DNA of 15,109 bases, from positions 1 through 15,109 of the forward strand of contig CALBLK010000053.1 in assembly GCA_937895845.1 (NCBI GenBank). Direction: 5' to 3'. The DNA is from an uncultured Prevotella sp. (GTDB lineage Bacteria; Bacteroidota; Bacteroidia; Bacteroidales; Bacteroidaceae). Each line of letters starts with the position of its first letter. Position 1 is the first letter of the stretch. A model generated the notes under the pieces. It ran no database searches, was not told where the DNA came from, and saw nothing but the letters and a program-made list of their open reading frames with translations. Shown here one piece after another: positions 7,095 through 13,037 of the stretch. The translations under genes were made by a program, and so were the position numbers.

Positions 7095-7101
7095 TCAAGT
7101 C

Positions 7102-7422
7102 ATGAAGAAACTGGAGAACATAACACGGCACGCCGAGGTGTCGGAAAAGGCGATAGAGAGATACCTGGCGAGGCAGGTCAAGGCCATAGGCGGCGTCTGC
7201 CTCAAATACTCAAACGCCAACATGGCCGGCTACCCCGACAGGCTGGTCTGCCTCCCGGGCGGCAGGGTGGCGTGGGTGGAGCTGAAGAGCAAGGGCAGGA
7301 AGCCCACCAAGATACAGGCCGCAAGGATGGCAGAGCTGGAGGGGATGGGCCACGAGGTACACACCGTGGACACCCGGCAGGGAGTTGACGGGCTGGTTAG
7401 CGCATGGAGGGAGGAGAGATGA
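7102..7422 (+). CDS. VRR-NUC domain nuclease
   Basis: The 106-residue protein is a minimal VRR-NUC nuclease of the PD-(D/E)xK superfamily, which acts on branched or structured DNA, with Holliday-junction-type activity known for related phage forms. Visible residues: E19 in the first helix, GYPD (43-46, catalytic D46), VELK (59-62, E60 and K62), and Q72. The length suits the stand-alone phage version. A strong AGGAGG fixes ATG 7102. Its stop overlaps the helicase ATG at 7419 as ATGA, so the two are probably translated together, as often seen for VRR-NUC and SNF2 genes in phages. Confidence 0.9.
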   Translation: MKKLENITRHAEVSEKAIERYLARQVKAIGGVCLKYSNANMAGYPDRLVCLPGGRVAWVELKSKGRKPTKIQAARMAELEGMGHEVHTVDTRQGVDGLVSAWREER

Positions 7423-8819
7423 AATACCGGCCATACGAATATCAGAAAGCGGCAATACAATGGGTGCTTGACAAGCCTTGCTGCACCCTCTTCATGGACA
7501 TGGGACTCGGCAAGAGCTCCATTACCCTGACAGCCATACGCCGGCTCATTGACGACTGCGAGATTGGCAGCGCGCTGGTGGTGGCGCCGAAGAAGGTGGC
7601 GGAGACCACGTGGACGGAGGAGGCGGGGAAGTGGGACCACCTGCGCGGCCTAAGGGTGGCAAAGGTGACGGGCACCGAGAAACAGCGCAACATGGCGCTG
7701 GCCGAAAAGGCCGACGTCTATGTCATCGGCAGGGACAGCTTCGTCTGGCTGGTCGGCAAGTACGGCGGGCGGCTGCCGTTCGACATGCTGGTGATTGACG
7801 AGCTGACGAGCTTCAAGAGCCCCAAGAGCAACCGCTTCAAGGCCATGCGCGCGGCCAGGCCGACAGTGGGCCGCGTCGTGGGGCTCACAGGGACGCCGGC
7901 GCCGAACGGCCTGATAGACCTCTGGGCGCAGATGTACTGCATCGACATGGGCGAGAGGCTCGGCAGGAGCGTCACCAAGTACCGCGAGACCTACTTCAGC
8001 ACCCACAAGTGGAACAACGTGATAGTGCGCTGCGACATCAAGAAAGGGTGCGAGGACATCATCAGGGGCAAGATTTCGGACATCTGCCTGTCCATGCGGG
8101 CAAAGGACTACCTGCAGCTGCCCGCCATGATTGTCCACGAGGCCAAAGTCACGCTGCCACCAAGGGTGATGGAGGCGTACAACAGGTTCGAGAGGGAGAA
8201 GGTGCTGGAGTTCGAGGAGCGGCACACGGACGAGAGCGCAAGCATACTGGCCAACAGCGCGGCGGGGCTGATGAACAAGCTGAGCCAGTTCGCCAACGGC
8301 GCGGTGTACGACGAGGCCGGGGACGCGCACGAGATACACGGCGAGAAGCTGGACAGGCTGGCCGAGATAGTGGAGGCCGCCAACGGCAATCATGTGCTGG
8401 TGTTCTACCAGTTCAGGCACGACGCAGCGCGCATACTGAGGAGACTGAAAGGCCACACCGTCAAGCCCTACGAGGGCGAGAGGGAGCTGCGGGAGTGGAA
8501 CGGTGGCAAGATAGACGTGCTGCTGGCCCACCCCATGAGCACGGCCTTCGGCCTGAACATGCAGAGGGGAGGCCACTACATCGTGTGGTTCGGCACCGGC
8601 TGGAACCTGGAGCTGTACCAGCAGGCCAACGCGCGGCTGCACAGGCAGGGCCAACAATACCCGGTGCAGGTGTACAAGCTGGTTTGCGCGGGCACCGTGG
8701 ACGAGCGGGCCGACGCGGCCCTGTCGGGGAAGATGGGCGTGCAGCAGGGGCTGCTGGACAGCCTCAGCTACCTGGTGCGGAAGCACCGCGCGGCCACAGC
8801 GGACAAGGACAAGCACTGA
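7419..8819 (+). CDS. SNF2-family DNA helicase/translocase
   Basis: The 466-residue product is a superfamily 2 ATPase that should move along double-stranded DNA. Motifs in order: PYEYQ (5-9, Q motif), MGLGKS (28-33, Walker A, K32), VIDELT (from 125; D127 and E128, the DELT form of the DEAH box), GLTGTPAPNG (motif III region), FGLNMQRGG (motif V region) and QANARLHRQGQ (402-412, motif VI with R406 and R409). ATG 7419 overlaps the VRR-NUC stop and follows GGAGGGAGGAG (7406-7416); an upstream ATG at 7404 would add five residues and lies inside that gene. In phages such proteins are linked to recombination or replication restart. Confidence 0.92.
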   Translation: MKYRPYEYQKAAIQWVLDKPCCTLFMDMGLGKSSITLTAIRRLIDDCEIGSALVVAPKKVAETTWTEEAGKWDHLRGLRVAKVTGTEKQRNMALAEKADVYVIGRDSFVWLVGKYGGRLPFDMLVIDELTSFKSPKSNRFKAMRAARPTVGRVVGLTGTPAPNGLIDLWAQMYCIDMGERLGRSVTKYRETYFSTHKWNNVIVRCDIKKGCEDIIRGKISDICLSMRAKDYLQLPAMIVHEAKVTLPPRVMEAYNRFEREKVLEFEERHTDESASILANSAAGLMNKLSQFANGAVYDEAGDAHEIHGEKLDRLAEIVEAANGNHVLVFYQFRHDAARILRRLKGHTVKPYEGERELREWNGGKIDVLLAHPMSTAFGLNMQRGGHYIVWFGTGWNLELYQQANARLHRQGQQYPVQVYKLVCAGTVDERADAALSGKMGVQQGLLDSLSYLVRKHRAATADKDKH

Positions 8820-8823
8820 GGCC

Positions 8824-9156
8824 ATGGCAAAGGACAGGGACTATGTGAGACTGATACACACAGCAAGGTGGCAGAGGCTGCGGCGCGACAAGCTCAGCCG
8901 CAATCCCCTGTGCGAGCGGTGCGCGGAGCGGGGCCTTGTGGCCGCGGCCACCGAGGTGCACCATATCATCCCGGTTGAGAACGGCCTGACACGGCAGGAG
9001 AAAGAGCGCCTGATGTTCGACGGCTCCAACCTCACGGCCCTGTGCCACAGATGCCACGTCAAGGTGCATACGGACATGGGCAGGTGCGGCAGGGCACAGG
9101 CGAGGAGCAGGGCCGGAGAGCGCCTGAAAAGGTTTGCGGACAAATTCTTGAAATGA
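8824..9156 (+). CDS. HNH endonuclease
   Basis: A 110-residue HNH nuclease that should nick or cut DNA with a single metal ion. The zinc-binding cysteines are C30/C33 (CERC) and C73/C76 (CHRC); the HNH residues fall in EVHHIIPV (H45/H46), N68 (NLTALC) and H77 or H81 (HVKVH). It begins 4 bp after the SNF2 stop. It sits just before the terminase genes, where HNH proteins of HK97-like phages assist terminase in cutting DNA for packaging, so that role is more likely than a homing nuclease. The basic C-terminus (RSRAGERLKRFADKFLK) could bind DNA. Confidence 0.92.
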   Translation: MAKDRDYVRLIHTARWQRLRRDKLSRNPLCERCAERGLVAAATEVHHIIPVENGLTRQEKERLMFDGSNLTALCHRCHVKVHTDMGRCGRAQARSRAGERLKRFADKFLK

Positions 9157-9344
9157 CCAAGGAAAATGGAAAGCCAATGGAAAAGAACGGAAAAGAATGG
9201 AAGGCCAATGGCGAAGCAACCCCCGGGGGCTGTTTTTCCAGAGGGGGCGGGCACCCGCTAAACCTCGCCCGGCCCTTTTTCCACACGCGGGGATTTTTTT
9301 TGGGCCGTGGGGGAAACAGCGGAACAGCGCCCGATGGCGTGTGA
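9153..9344 (+). CDS. Doubtful small ORF between HNH and small terminase, 63 aa
   Basis: ATG 9153 overlaps the HNH stop as ATGA and the frame stays open to TGA 9342-9344, ten bases before the small terminase ATG. The coupling favours a gene. The sequence does not: after a Lys/Asn/Glu-rich start (MTKENGKPMEKNGKEW) it becomes a Gly/Arg/Phe/Pro-rich run created by C, G and T tracts, with no recognisable fold. It is more likely that the DNA serves another purpose and the frame is open by chance. Confidence 0.25.
   Translation: MTKENGKPMEKNGKEWKANGEATPGGCFSRGGGHPLNLARPFFHTRGFFLGRGGNSGTAPDGV
9216..9325. other. G/C- and T-tract-rich structured segment, candidate packaging site
   Basis: This stretch differs from its surroundings. 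It contains CCCCCGGGGG (9220-9229), the hairpin GCGGG-CA-CCCGC (9247-9258), T-tracts at 9233-9237 and 9293-9300, and an inverted pair GCTGTTT (9229-9235) / AAACAGC (9314-9320). It lies between the HNH gene and the small terminase gene, where cos or pac sites are often found in phages such as lambda. A packaging role is an inference from position and structure. Confidence 0.35.
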
Positions 9345-9354
9345 GGCAGGAAAC

Positions 9355-10095
9355 ATGAAGACAAGCATAAAAAAGCAATACAGAATGGAAGAGAAGAAAG
9401 AGAAGTTTTTGGACGCCCTCGCGCAGGGCCGCGGAATCATATCCACGGCGTGCGACGCGACAGGCATAGGGCGCAGCACCTACTACCGCTGGTACAATGC
9501 CGACCCGGCATTCCGCGAGCGCGTGGACGAGGTGACAGAGACCCAGGTTGACTTTGTGGAGAGCAAGCTGATACAGGCCATTGACAGGGGCGACATCACG
9601 GCGACAATCTTCTACCTGAAGACCAAGGGCAAGAAGCGGGGGTACAGCGAAAAGGCGCAGCCAAAGGCACCCGACCCGTTGCCAGTTGCCACCACCCTGC
9701 CACCGCCCGCGCCCTCCGAGGAGGACGGCAGGAAGATAGCCTCCCGGGTGAAGAGCAAGAAAGCGTATATCGTGAAGCTGCTGAAGGAGCAGGGCAAGTA
9801 CACCGCCGAATTAACCTACCAAGTGGATATTACCGCCAAGCTGCTGGTACGCGCCGACATACTGGGCGATGAGATAATGGCAGGCGGGCACAGAGCCGTG
9901 AACGTGGAGTACAGCCGTGAGGGCAACGCCCGCAAGACGATAGACCCCAAGGAGAAGCTGTATATCGAGCTGCTGGAGAAAGGGCAGAAAGCGTTAAGGG
10001 CACTTGGCATGAACACCGAGAGCAAGGAGCGGAAGGCGGACAGCGACGAGTTTAACGACTTCCTGGCCGCGGTTAAGCCGGAGGATGACGAATGA
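9355..10095 (+). CDS. Phage terminase small subunit (HTH plus P27-like)
   Basis: The 246-residue protein should recognise the packaging site and load DNA onto the large terminase. Residues 18-55 form an HTH (STACDATGIGRSTYYRWYN) like phBC6A51/homeodomain-type terminase small subunits, continuing to ATIFYLKTKGKKRGY. A Pro-rich linker (about 105-125) leads to residues 133-246, which resemble P27-family small terminases (AYIVKLLKEQGKYTAEL, EYSREGNARKTIDPKEKL, LRALGM). ATG 9355 was chosen because it follows GGCAGGAAAC and starts a Lys-rich segment; ATG 9334 and GTG 9307 are in frame upstream. The stop overlaps the large terminase ATG as ATGA. Confidence 0.85.
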   Translation: MKTSIKKQYRMEEKKEKFLDALAQGRGIISTACDATGIGRSTYYRWYNADPAFRERVDEVTETQVDFVESKLIQAIDRGDITATIFYLKTKGKKRGYSEKAQPKAPDPLPVATTLPPPAPSEEDGRKIASRVKSKKAYIVKLLKEQGKYTAELTYQVDITAKLLVRADILGDEIMAGGHRAVNVEYSREGNARKTIDPKEKLYIELLEKGQKALRALGMNTESKERKADSDEFNDFLAAVKPEDDE

Positions 10096-11837
10096 CGGGG
10101 GAGGAGAAAGACAGGCTCAGGCGGCTGAAGGCCGACACCGCGCGGCAGCTGCAAGAGTGGCGCGGCGCATACACTGACCGCCAACGCCTCGCGCTTGCCA
10201 GCACCGACAGGCGCATCGGCGACTATGTGCTCGGCGTGACCGACAAGCCCGAGGCGCACAACCTGTATGAGGTACTGGGGGTGGCGCGCTTCCTGCGGCT
10301 GCTTTGCAGGTACGAGTGGAAGAGGGGCAGGGTTAGGAGCTTTTTCCGATTCTACGAGGCCCTGCGCTTTTCCGGGCTCCGGGGGCGCACCCGGTACAAG
10401 CTGACCCCGGTGCAGGCGTTCCAGTTCGCCAGCATCTACGGCTTCGCCCTGCCCGACGGCCGGAGGCTGACACGCACGGCCTACCTGTTTGTGCCCCGGA
10501 AGTTCAGCAAGACAACCTCGTGCGCGGCCCTGGCGGTCTACGACATGCTCTTCGGCGACAACAACGCCCAGGCCTACGTTGGGGCCAACAGCTACGACCA
10601 GGCCAAGATATGCTTTGACGAGATACGCAAGATAATGTGCGACATAGACCCGAGGGGGCGGCATTTCAGGGTGAACCGCGAGAAGATTACCTTCAAGGGC
10701 CGCGGGCGCGACAGTCTGATACAGTGCCTGACCGCCAACGCCAACACCAAGGACGGCCTGTCCGCGTCGCTGGTAATCATGGACGAGTACGCCCAGGCGA
10801 GGAACACGGCGGGGAAGAACGGCGCGGACCTGAAGAACGTGCTCACCACCTCGATGGGCCCGAGGCGCGAGCCGCTGACCATCGTCATCACCACGGCGAG
10901 CGACGTGGTGGACGGCCCTTTCGCCCACGAGCTGGACGGCGTGCTGAGGGTCTTGCGCGGCGAGGCGGAGAGCGACACCATGTTTGCGTCCGTCTTCATG
11001 CCCGACGTGGACGATGCGGAGGGCGACCCGAAGACGTGGGCAAAGGTGCAGCCACACCTCGGCATAACCGTGCAGCCCGACTACTACGCGAACGAGTGGC
11101 AGACGGCGCAGCTGTCGGCGGAGAACATGCTGGCGTTCCGCACGAAGCTGCTCAACGTGTTCGCGGTCAATGACGAGAAAACGTGGTTCACCCACGAGAA
11201 GGCAAAAGAATTGGCGGGCAGTTTCGACATAGACAGCGTGCAGGGCCGCCCGGACTGCGCCGTGGCGTTCGACCTGTCAGTGCATGACGACTTCAGCGCG
11301 GTGTCCTACACCGTGTACTCGTCCGCGGCCAAGAAGTTCTACACGCACACGGACTACTACTTCCCCGAGGGCGCGCTGGGCGGCCACCCGAACGAGCAGC
11401 TTTACAGGCTGTGGCACGGGAAAGGGTATCTGAAGTTCTGCAAGGGGCAGAGGATAGACACGGCGATGATAACCGAGGACATACTGAGGCGCAGCAAGGT
11501 GGTGAACATCGTGCGCATAGGCTACGACGCCTACAAGGCGCAGGAGCTGACAAGCATCCTGAAGTCCGTCGGCGCGCGGAATGTGCTGACACCGTTCAGT
11601 CAGACCTACGGCAGCTTCAACCTCCCGGTGGAGAGCTTCGAGATGCTGGCATGGAGTGACCCGGCAAAGATTGAGTTCAACGACAACCCCATCAACGTGT
11701 TCTGTCTGGAGAACTGCGTGATAGACACCGACAACCTGGAGAACAAGAAGCCGCTCAAGGCGTCGCAGTACCGCAAGATAGACGGTGCGATAACGCTTTT
11801 AATGACCTTGGGGCTGCTTTATACCTACGAGAGGTAA
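10092..11837 (+). CDS. Phage terminase large subunit (HK97/P27-partner type)
   Basis: The 581-residue motor and nuclease packages DNA into proheads. The ATPase part shows a variant Walker A VPRKFSKTT (134-142, K140) in which Ser replaces the usual Gly, Walker B LVIMDEY (D231, E232) and the coupling motif TTAS shortly after. The nuclease part shows probable metal ligands D394 (FDLSVHDDFSAVS), D479 (GYDAYKA) and D564 (KIDGAITLL), the order of the RNase H-like nuclease. The length and the N-terminal helix before PVQAFQFASIYGF fit Terminase_1 proteins paired with P27-like small subunits. It overlaps the small subunit by 4 bp and is followed by a strong terminator. Confidence 0.93.
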   Translation: MTGEEKDRLRRLKADTARQLQEWRGAYTDRQRLALASTDRRIGDYVLGVTDKPEAHNLYEVLGVARFLRLLCRYEWKRGRVRSFFRFYEALRFSGLRGRTRYKLTPVQAFQFASIYGFALPDGRRLTRTAYLFVPRKFSKTTSCAALAVYDMLFGDNNAQAYVGANSYDQAKICFDEIRKIMCDIDPRGRHFRVNREKITFKGRGRDSLIQCLTANANTKDGLSASLVIMDEYAQARNTAGKNGADLKNVLTTSMGPRREPLTIVITTASDVVDGPFAHELDGVLRVLRGEAESDTMFASVFMPDVDDAEGDPKTWAKVQPHLGITVQPDYYANEWQTAQLSAENMLAFRTKLLNVFAVNDEKTWFTHEKAKELAGSFDIDSVQGRPDCAVAFDLSVHDDFSAVSYTVYSSAAKKFYTHTDYYFPEGALGGHPNEQLYRLWHGKGYLKFCKGQRIDTAMITEDILRRSKVVNIVRIGYDAYKAQELTSILKSVGARNVLTPFSQTYGSFNLPVESFEMLAWSDPAKIEFNDNPINVFCLENCVIDTDNLENKKPLKASQYRKIDGAITLLMTLGLLYTYER

Positions 11838-11882
11838 AACTGTACGGCTGTGAGGAGAAAGGCCGTCAGGGCGTTGCCCTTT

Positions 11883-11918
11883 AAGCCGCGCCGGGCATTG
11901 ACCCAGCGCGGCTTTTTC
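11883..11918 (+). terminator. Intrinsic terminator after large terminase
   Basis: AAGCCGCGC (11883-11891) pairs perfectly with GCGCGGCTT (11906-11914), with an inner GGG/CCC pair (11893-11895 with 11902-11904), and runs into CTTTTTCC and further T-rich DNA. It ends the packaging transcript before hicA. Confidence 0.85.
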
Positions 11919-11944
11919 CTTTTTATTTTTTTTTGCATGAAAGT

Positions 11945-11975
11945 TTTGTAATTCATAGTAGAATTACTATCTTTG
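11945..11975 (+). promoter_or_regulatory. Bacteroides-type promoter for hicAB
   Basis: TTTG at 11945-11948, a 19-bp spacer, then TATCTTTG at 11968-11975. This matches the -33 TTTG and -7 TAnnTTTG pattern described for Bacteroides sigma-ABfr promoters exactly. The predicted start near 11982 leaves a leader of about 20 nt before hicA. Confidence 0.75.
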
Positions 11976-12003
11976 CAGCGTTGAATTTTAAAAATAGTGT
12001 TCT

Positions 12004-12201
12004 GTGAAAAATGTAAAGGTTTCCAAAATTCTGAGGGATTTGGACAAAGACGGCTGGAAGCTCGACCGCTACAGGGGAAGCCACCGAGAGTTTAAGCATC
12101 CCACAAAAAAAGGGGTTGTTACGGTGAACGGTGGAAAAGACGACGTTATTTGGGGCTTTTTACTGAAAAGCATCCAAAGACAGTCGGGGCTGGAGTTTTA
12201 A
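12004..12201 (+). CDS. hicA: HicA-type toxin (mRNA interferase)
   Basis: The 65-residue protein is a HicA toxin, a small dsRNA-binding-like fold that cleaves mRNA and halts translation until bound by HicB. Visible family features: SKILRDLDKDGWKL, then RGSHREFKHPTKKGVVTV, with the catalytic histidine at H27 in GSH. The start is GTG at 12004, fixed by an in-frame TAG at 11995-11997. The gene is lower in GC than the phage genes around it. A Bacteroides-type promoter lies just upstream. hicB follows after an unusually long 114-bp gap. Confidence 0.88.
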   Translation: MKNVKVSKILRDLDKDGWKLDRYRGSHREFKHPTKKGVVTVNGGKDDVIWGFLLKSIQRQSGLEF

Positions 12202-12211
12202 ACTCCGCCCC
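12186..12211 (+). repeat. 26-bp near-perfect palindrome over the hicA stop codon
   Basis: GGGGC (12186-12190), T, GGAGTTT (12192-12198), T, AAACTCC (12200-12206), GCCCC (12207-12211): twelve paired bases with one unpaired T on the left arm and a one-base centre. The hicA TAA lies in its middle. As DNA it could be an operator; as RNA a tight hairpin would need a larger loop. It has no T-run, so it is not a standard terminator. Confidence 0.75.
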
Positions 12212-12251
12212 ATTTCCCCTACAGATTTCACAGGCGCGAAACATTCAACAA

Positions 12252-12277
12252 GGGCAGCGGCGTCACGCCTGCTGCCC
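12252..12277 (+). repeat. Hairpin in the hicA-hicB gap
   Basis: GGGCAGC plus GGCG (12252-12262), loop TCA, CGCC (12266-12269), a bulged T, then GCTGCCC (12271-12277): 11 base pairs. It lies about 40 bp before hicB and could lower read-through from toxin to antitoxin or pause transcription. It lacks a T-run. Confidence 0.65.
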
Positions 12278-12315
12278 CCTTACAGGGAAAGCGTAATAAT
12301 AACAAATACTGGAAC

Positions 12316-12723
12316 ATGGAAAAGGTTGTGATGAAAGCATCACGCACGGAAAACGGCTACTGCTGTGTGTGTGACTTGCTGCCGGGGTGGATGGTAGCCT
12401 ATTCGGGCGACATGGACGGCTTCAAGGACTATGTGCGGGAGAGTATAGACTTTTATATTGAGGGGCGCAGGGAGGACGGAGACAAATACCCCCCTGTGTT
12501 CGACGGTGAGTATGAAGTTTATTACGACTTCGATGTGGCCACGCTTCTGGACTACTACCGCGGGATATTCTCATTTGCAGCTTTGCAGGTGGTTACAGGC
12601 ATCAACCAAAAGCAGCTCGCCCACTATGCAAGCGGGGTGTCGGTTCCCCGCCAGAAGCAGGTTGAAAAGATTAAGTCCGGGCTTCGCCGCCTGGCAAAAG
12701 ATATACAGACGGTCACTATTTAG
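12316..12723 (+). CDS. hicB: HicB-type antitoxin with C-terminal HTH
   Basis: The 135-residue partner should neutralise HicA and repress the operon. The N-terminal half (residues 1-60: KASRTENGYCCVCDLLPGW, then a helix FKDYVRESIDFYIEG) is the partly degraded RNase H-like HicB fold; the C-terminal part (about 80-125: ALQVVTGINQKQLAHYASG, then SVPRQKQVEKI) is an XRE-like HTH. This form is common in Bacteroidota. ATG 12316 lies 114 bp after hicA, with two inverted repeats between them, so separate control of the antitoxin is possible. A terminator follows at 12833. Confidence 0.85.
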   Translation: MEKVVMKASRTENGYCCVCDLLPGWMVAYSGDMDGFKDYVRESIDFYIEGRREDGDKYPPVFDGEYEVYYDFDVATLLDYYRGIFSFAALQVVTGINQKQLAHYASGVSVPRQKQVEKIKSGLRRLAKDIQTVTI

Positions 12724-12832
12724 AAAATTCAACACCGCCGTAAGTGACGCGGCAAAATTCAGATTAACGCCCGGGCAAACGTGGCGTTTGTGTTTCATCG
12801 GTACGATGGAACTAAATATATAGAGCACTTTG

Positions 12833-12868
12833 GGCCGCTTTGCCGTGAGGCTGAGCGGCCTTTTTTTT
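12833..12868 (+). terminator. Intrinsic terminator after hicB
   Basis: GGCCGCT (12833-12839) pairs with AGCGGCC (12854-12860), with an inner GCC-GTGA-GGC stem, followed directly by eight T residues (12861-12868). Confidence 0.88.
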
Positions 12869-12871
12869 GGC

Positions 12872-12901
12872 ACCTGAAAAGCCCTGATAAACCCTGATTC
12901 A
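12872..12901. repeat. Three 10-bp-spaced CCTGA repeats
   Basis: ACCTGAAAAG, CCCTGATAAA and CCCTGATTCA follow each other with a 10-bp period (12872, 12882, 12892), right after the hicB terminator. One-helical-turn spacing suits a protein bound on one face of the DNA; chance cannot be ruled out. Confidence 0.5.
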
Positions 12902-12960
12902 CAAGACTTTCGCTTGCGCGCCAAAAAATTTTTTGTTAAAAAACTAATAATTTTACCACA

Positions 12961-12990
12961 ATGCGCCCAAATGCGCCCAAATGTACCAAT
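12961..12990. repeat. Tandem 10-bp repeats ATGCGCCCAA upstream of the portal promoter
   Basis: Two perfect copies (12961-12970, 12971-12980) and a degenerate third (ATGTACCAAT, 12981-12990) end six bases before the -33 element. Position and 10-bp period suggest an activator binding site. Confidence 0.65.
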
Positions 12991-12995
12991 TAACA

Positions 12996-13027
12996 TTTGC
13001 ACTTTGTATAACATTGTTGTAATTTTG
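12996..13027 (+). promoter_or_regulatory. Candidate late promoter before portal
   Basis: TTTG at 12996-12999, a 20-bp spacer, and TAATTTTG at 13020-13027 match the Bacteroides -33/-7 pattern. The weak point is that the start of transcription would fall only a few bases before ATG 13038, leaving almost no leader. The GAGAGGG just before the ATG would then be partly outside the mRNA. Confidence 0.5.
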
Positions 13028-13037
13028 TGAGAGGGAT

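Larger units (their letters stand above)
6777..7101. other. AT-rich non-coding segment, candidate replication origin
   Basis: No convincing gene lies in these 325 bp. Eight copies of CCTACA or its complement TGTAGG occur at 6781, 6793, 6813, 6825, 6870, 6897, 6953 and 6962. An AT-rich run (about 6918-6950, with AATCAATATAATATATATAC) lies within the array and could melt easily. Downstream are three GCGTA copies 8 bp apart (7026, 7034, 7042) around the palindrome GCGTATACGC (7034-7043), and ACTTTGTTGC occurs at 6905 and 7058. Repeats, an AT-rich tract and an adjacent primase-helicase are the usual arrangement of an origin; the function is inferred, not shown. Confidence 0.5.
12724..13037. other. 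Intergenic region between hicB and portal
   Basis: No gene is seen in this 314-bp stretch. It holds an inverted repeat AACGCC/GGCGTT (12766-12771 with 12783-12788), the hicB terminator, a CAAAAAATTTTTTG palindrome (12922-12935, likely bent DNA), two sets of 10-bp-periodic repeats, and a promoter-like sequence. It appears to end the toxin-antitoxin unit and restart transcription for the head genes. Confidence 0.7.

Noticed and set aside
12458..12823. Plus-strand frame overlapping hicB
   Set aside because: It is out of frame with hicB, low in structure and runs into the intergenic region without a good start.
12922..12935. CAAAAAATTTTTTG palindrome as a terminator
   Set aside because: It has no GC stem or loop; it is more likely bent A-tract DNA near the promoter.
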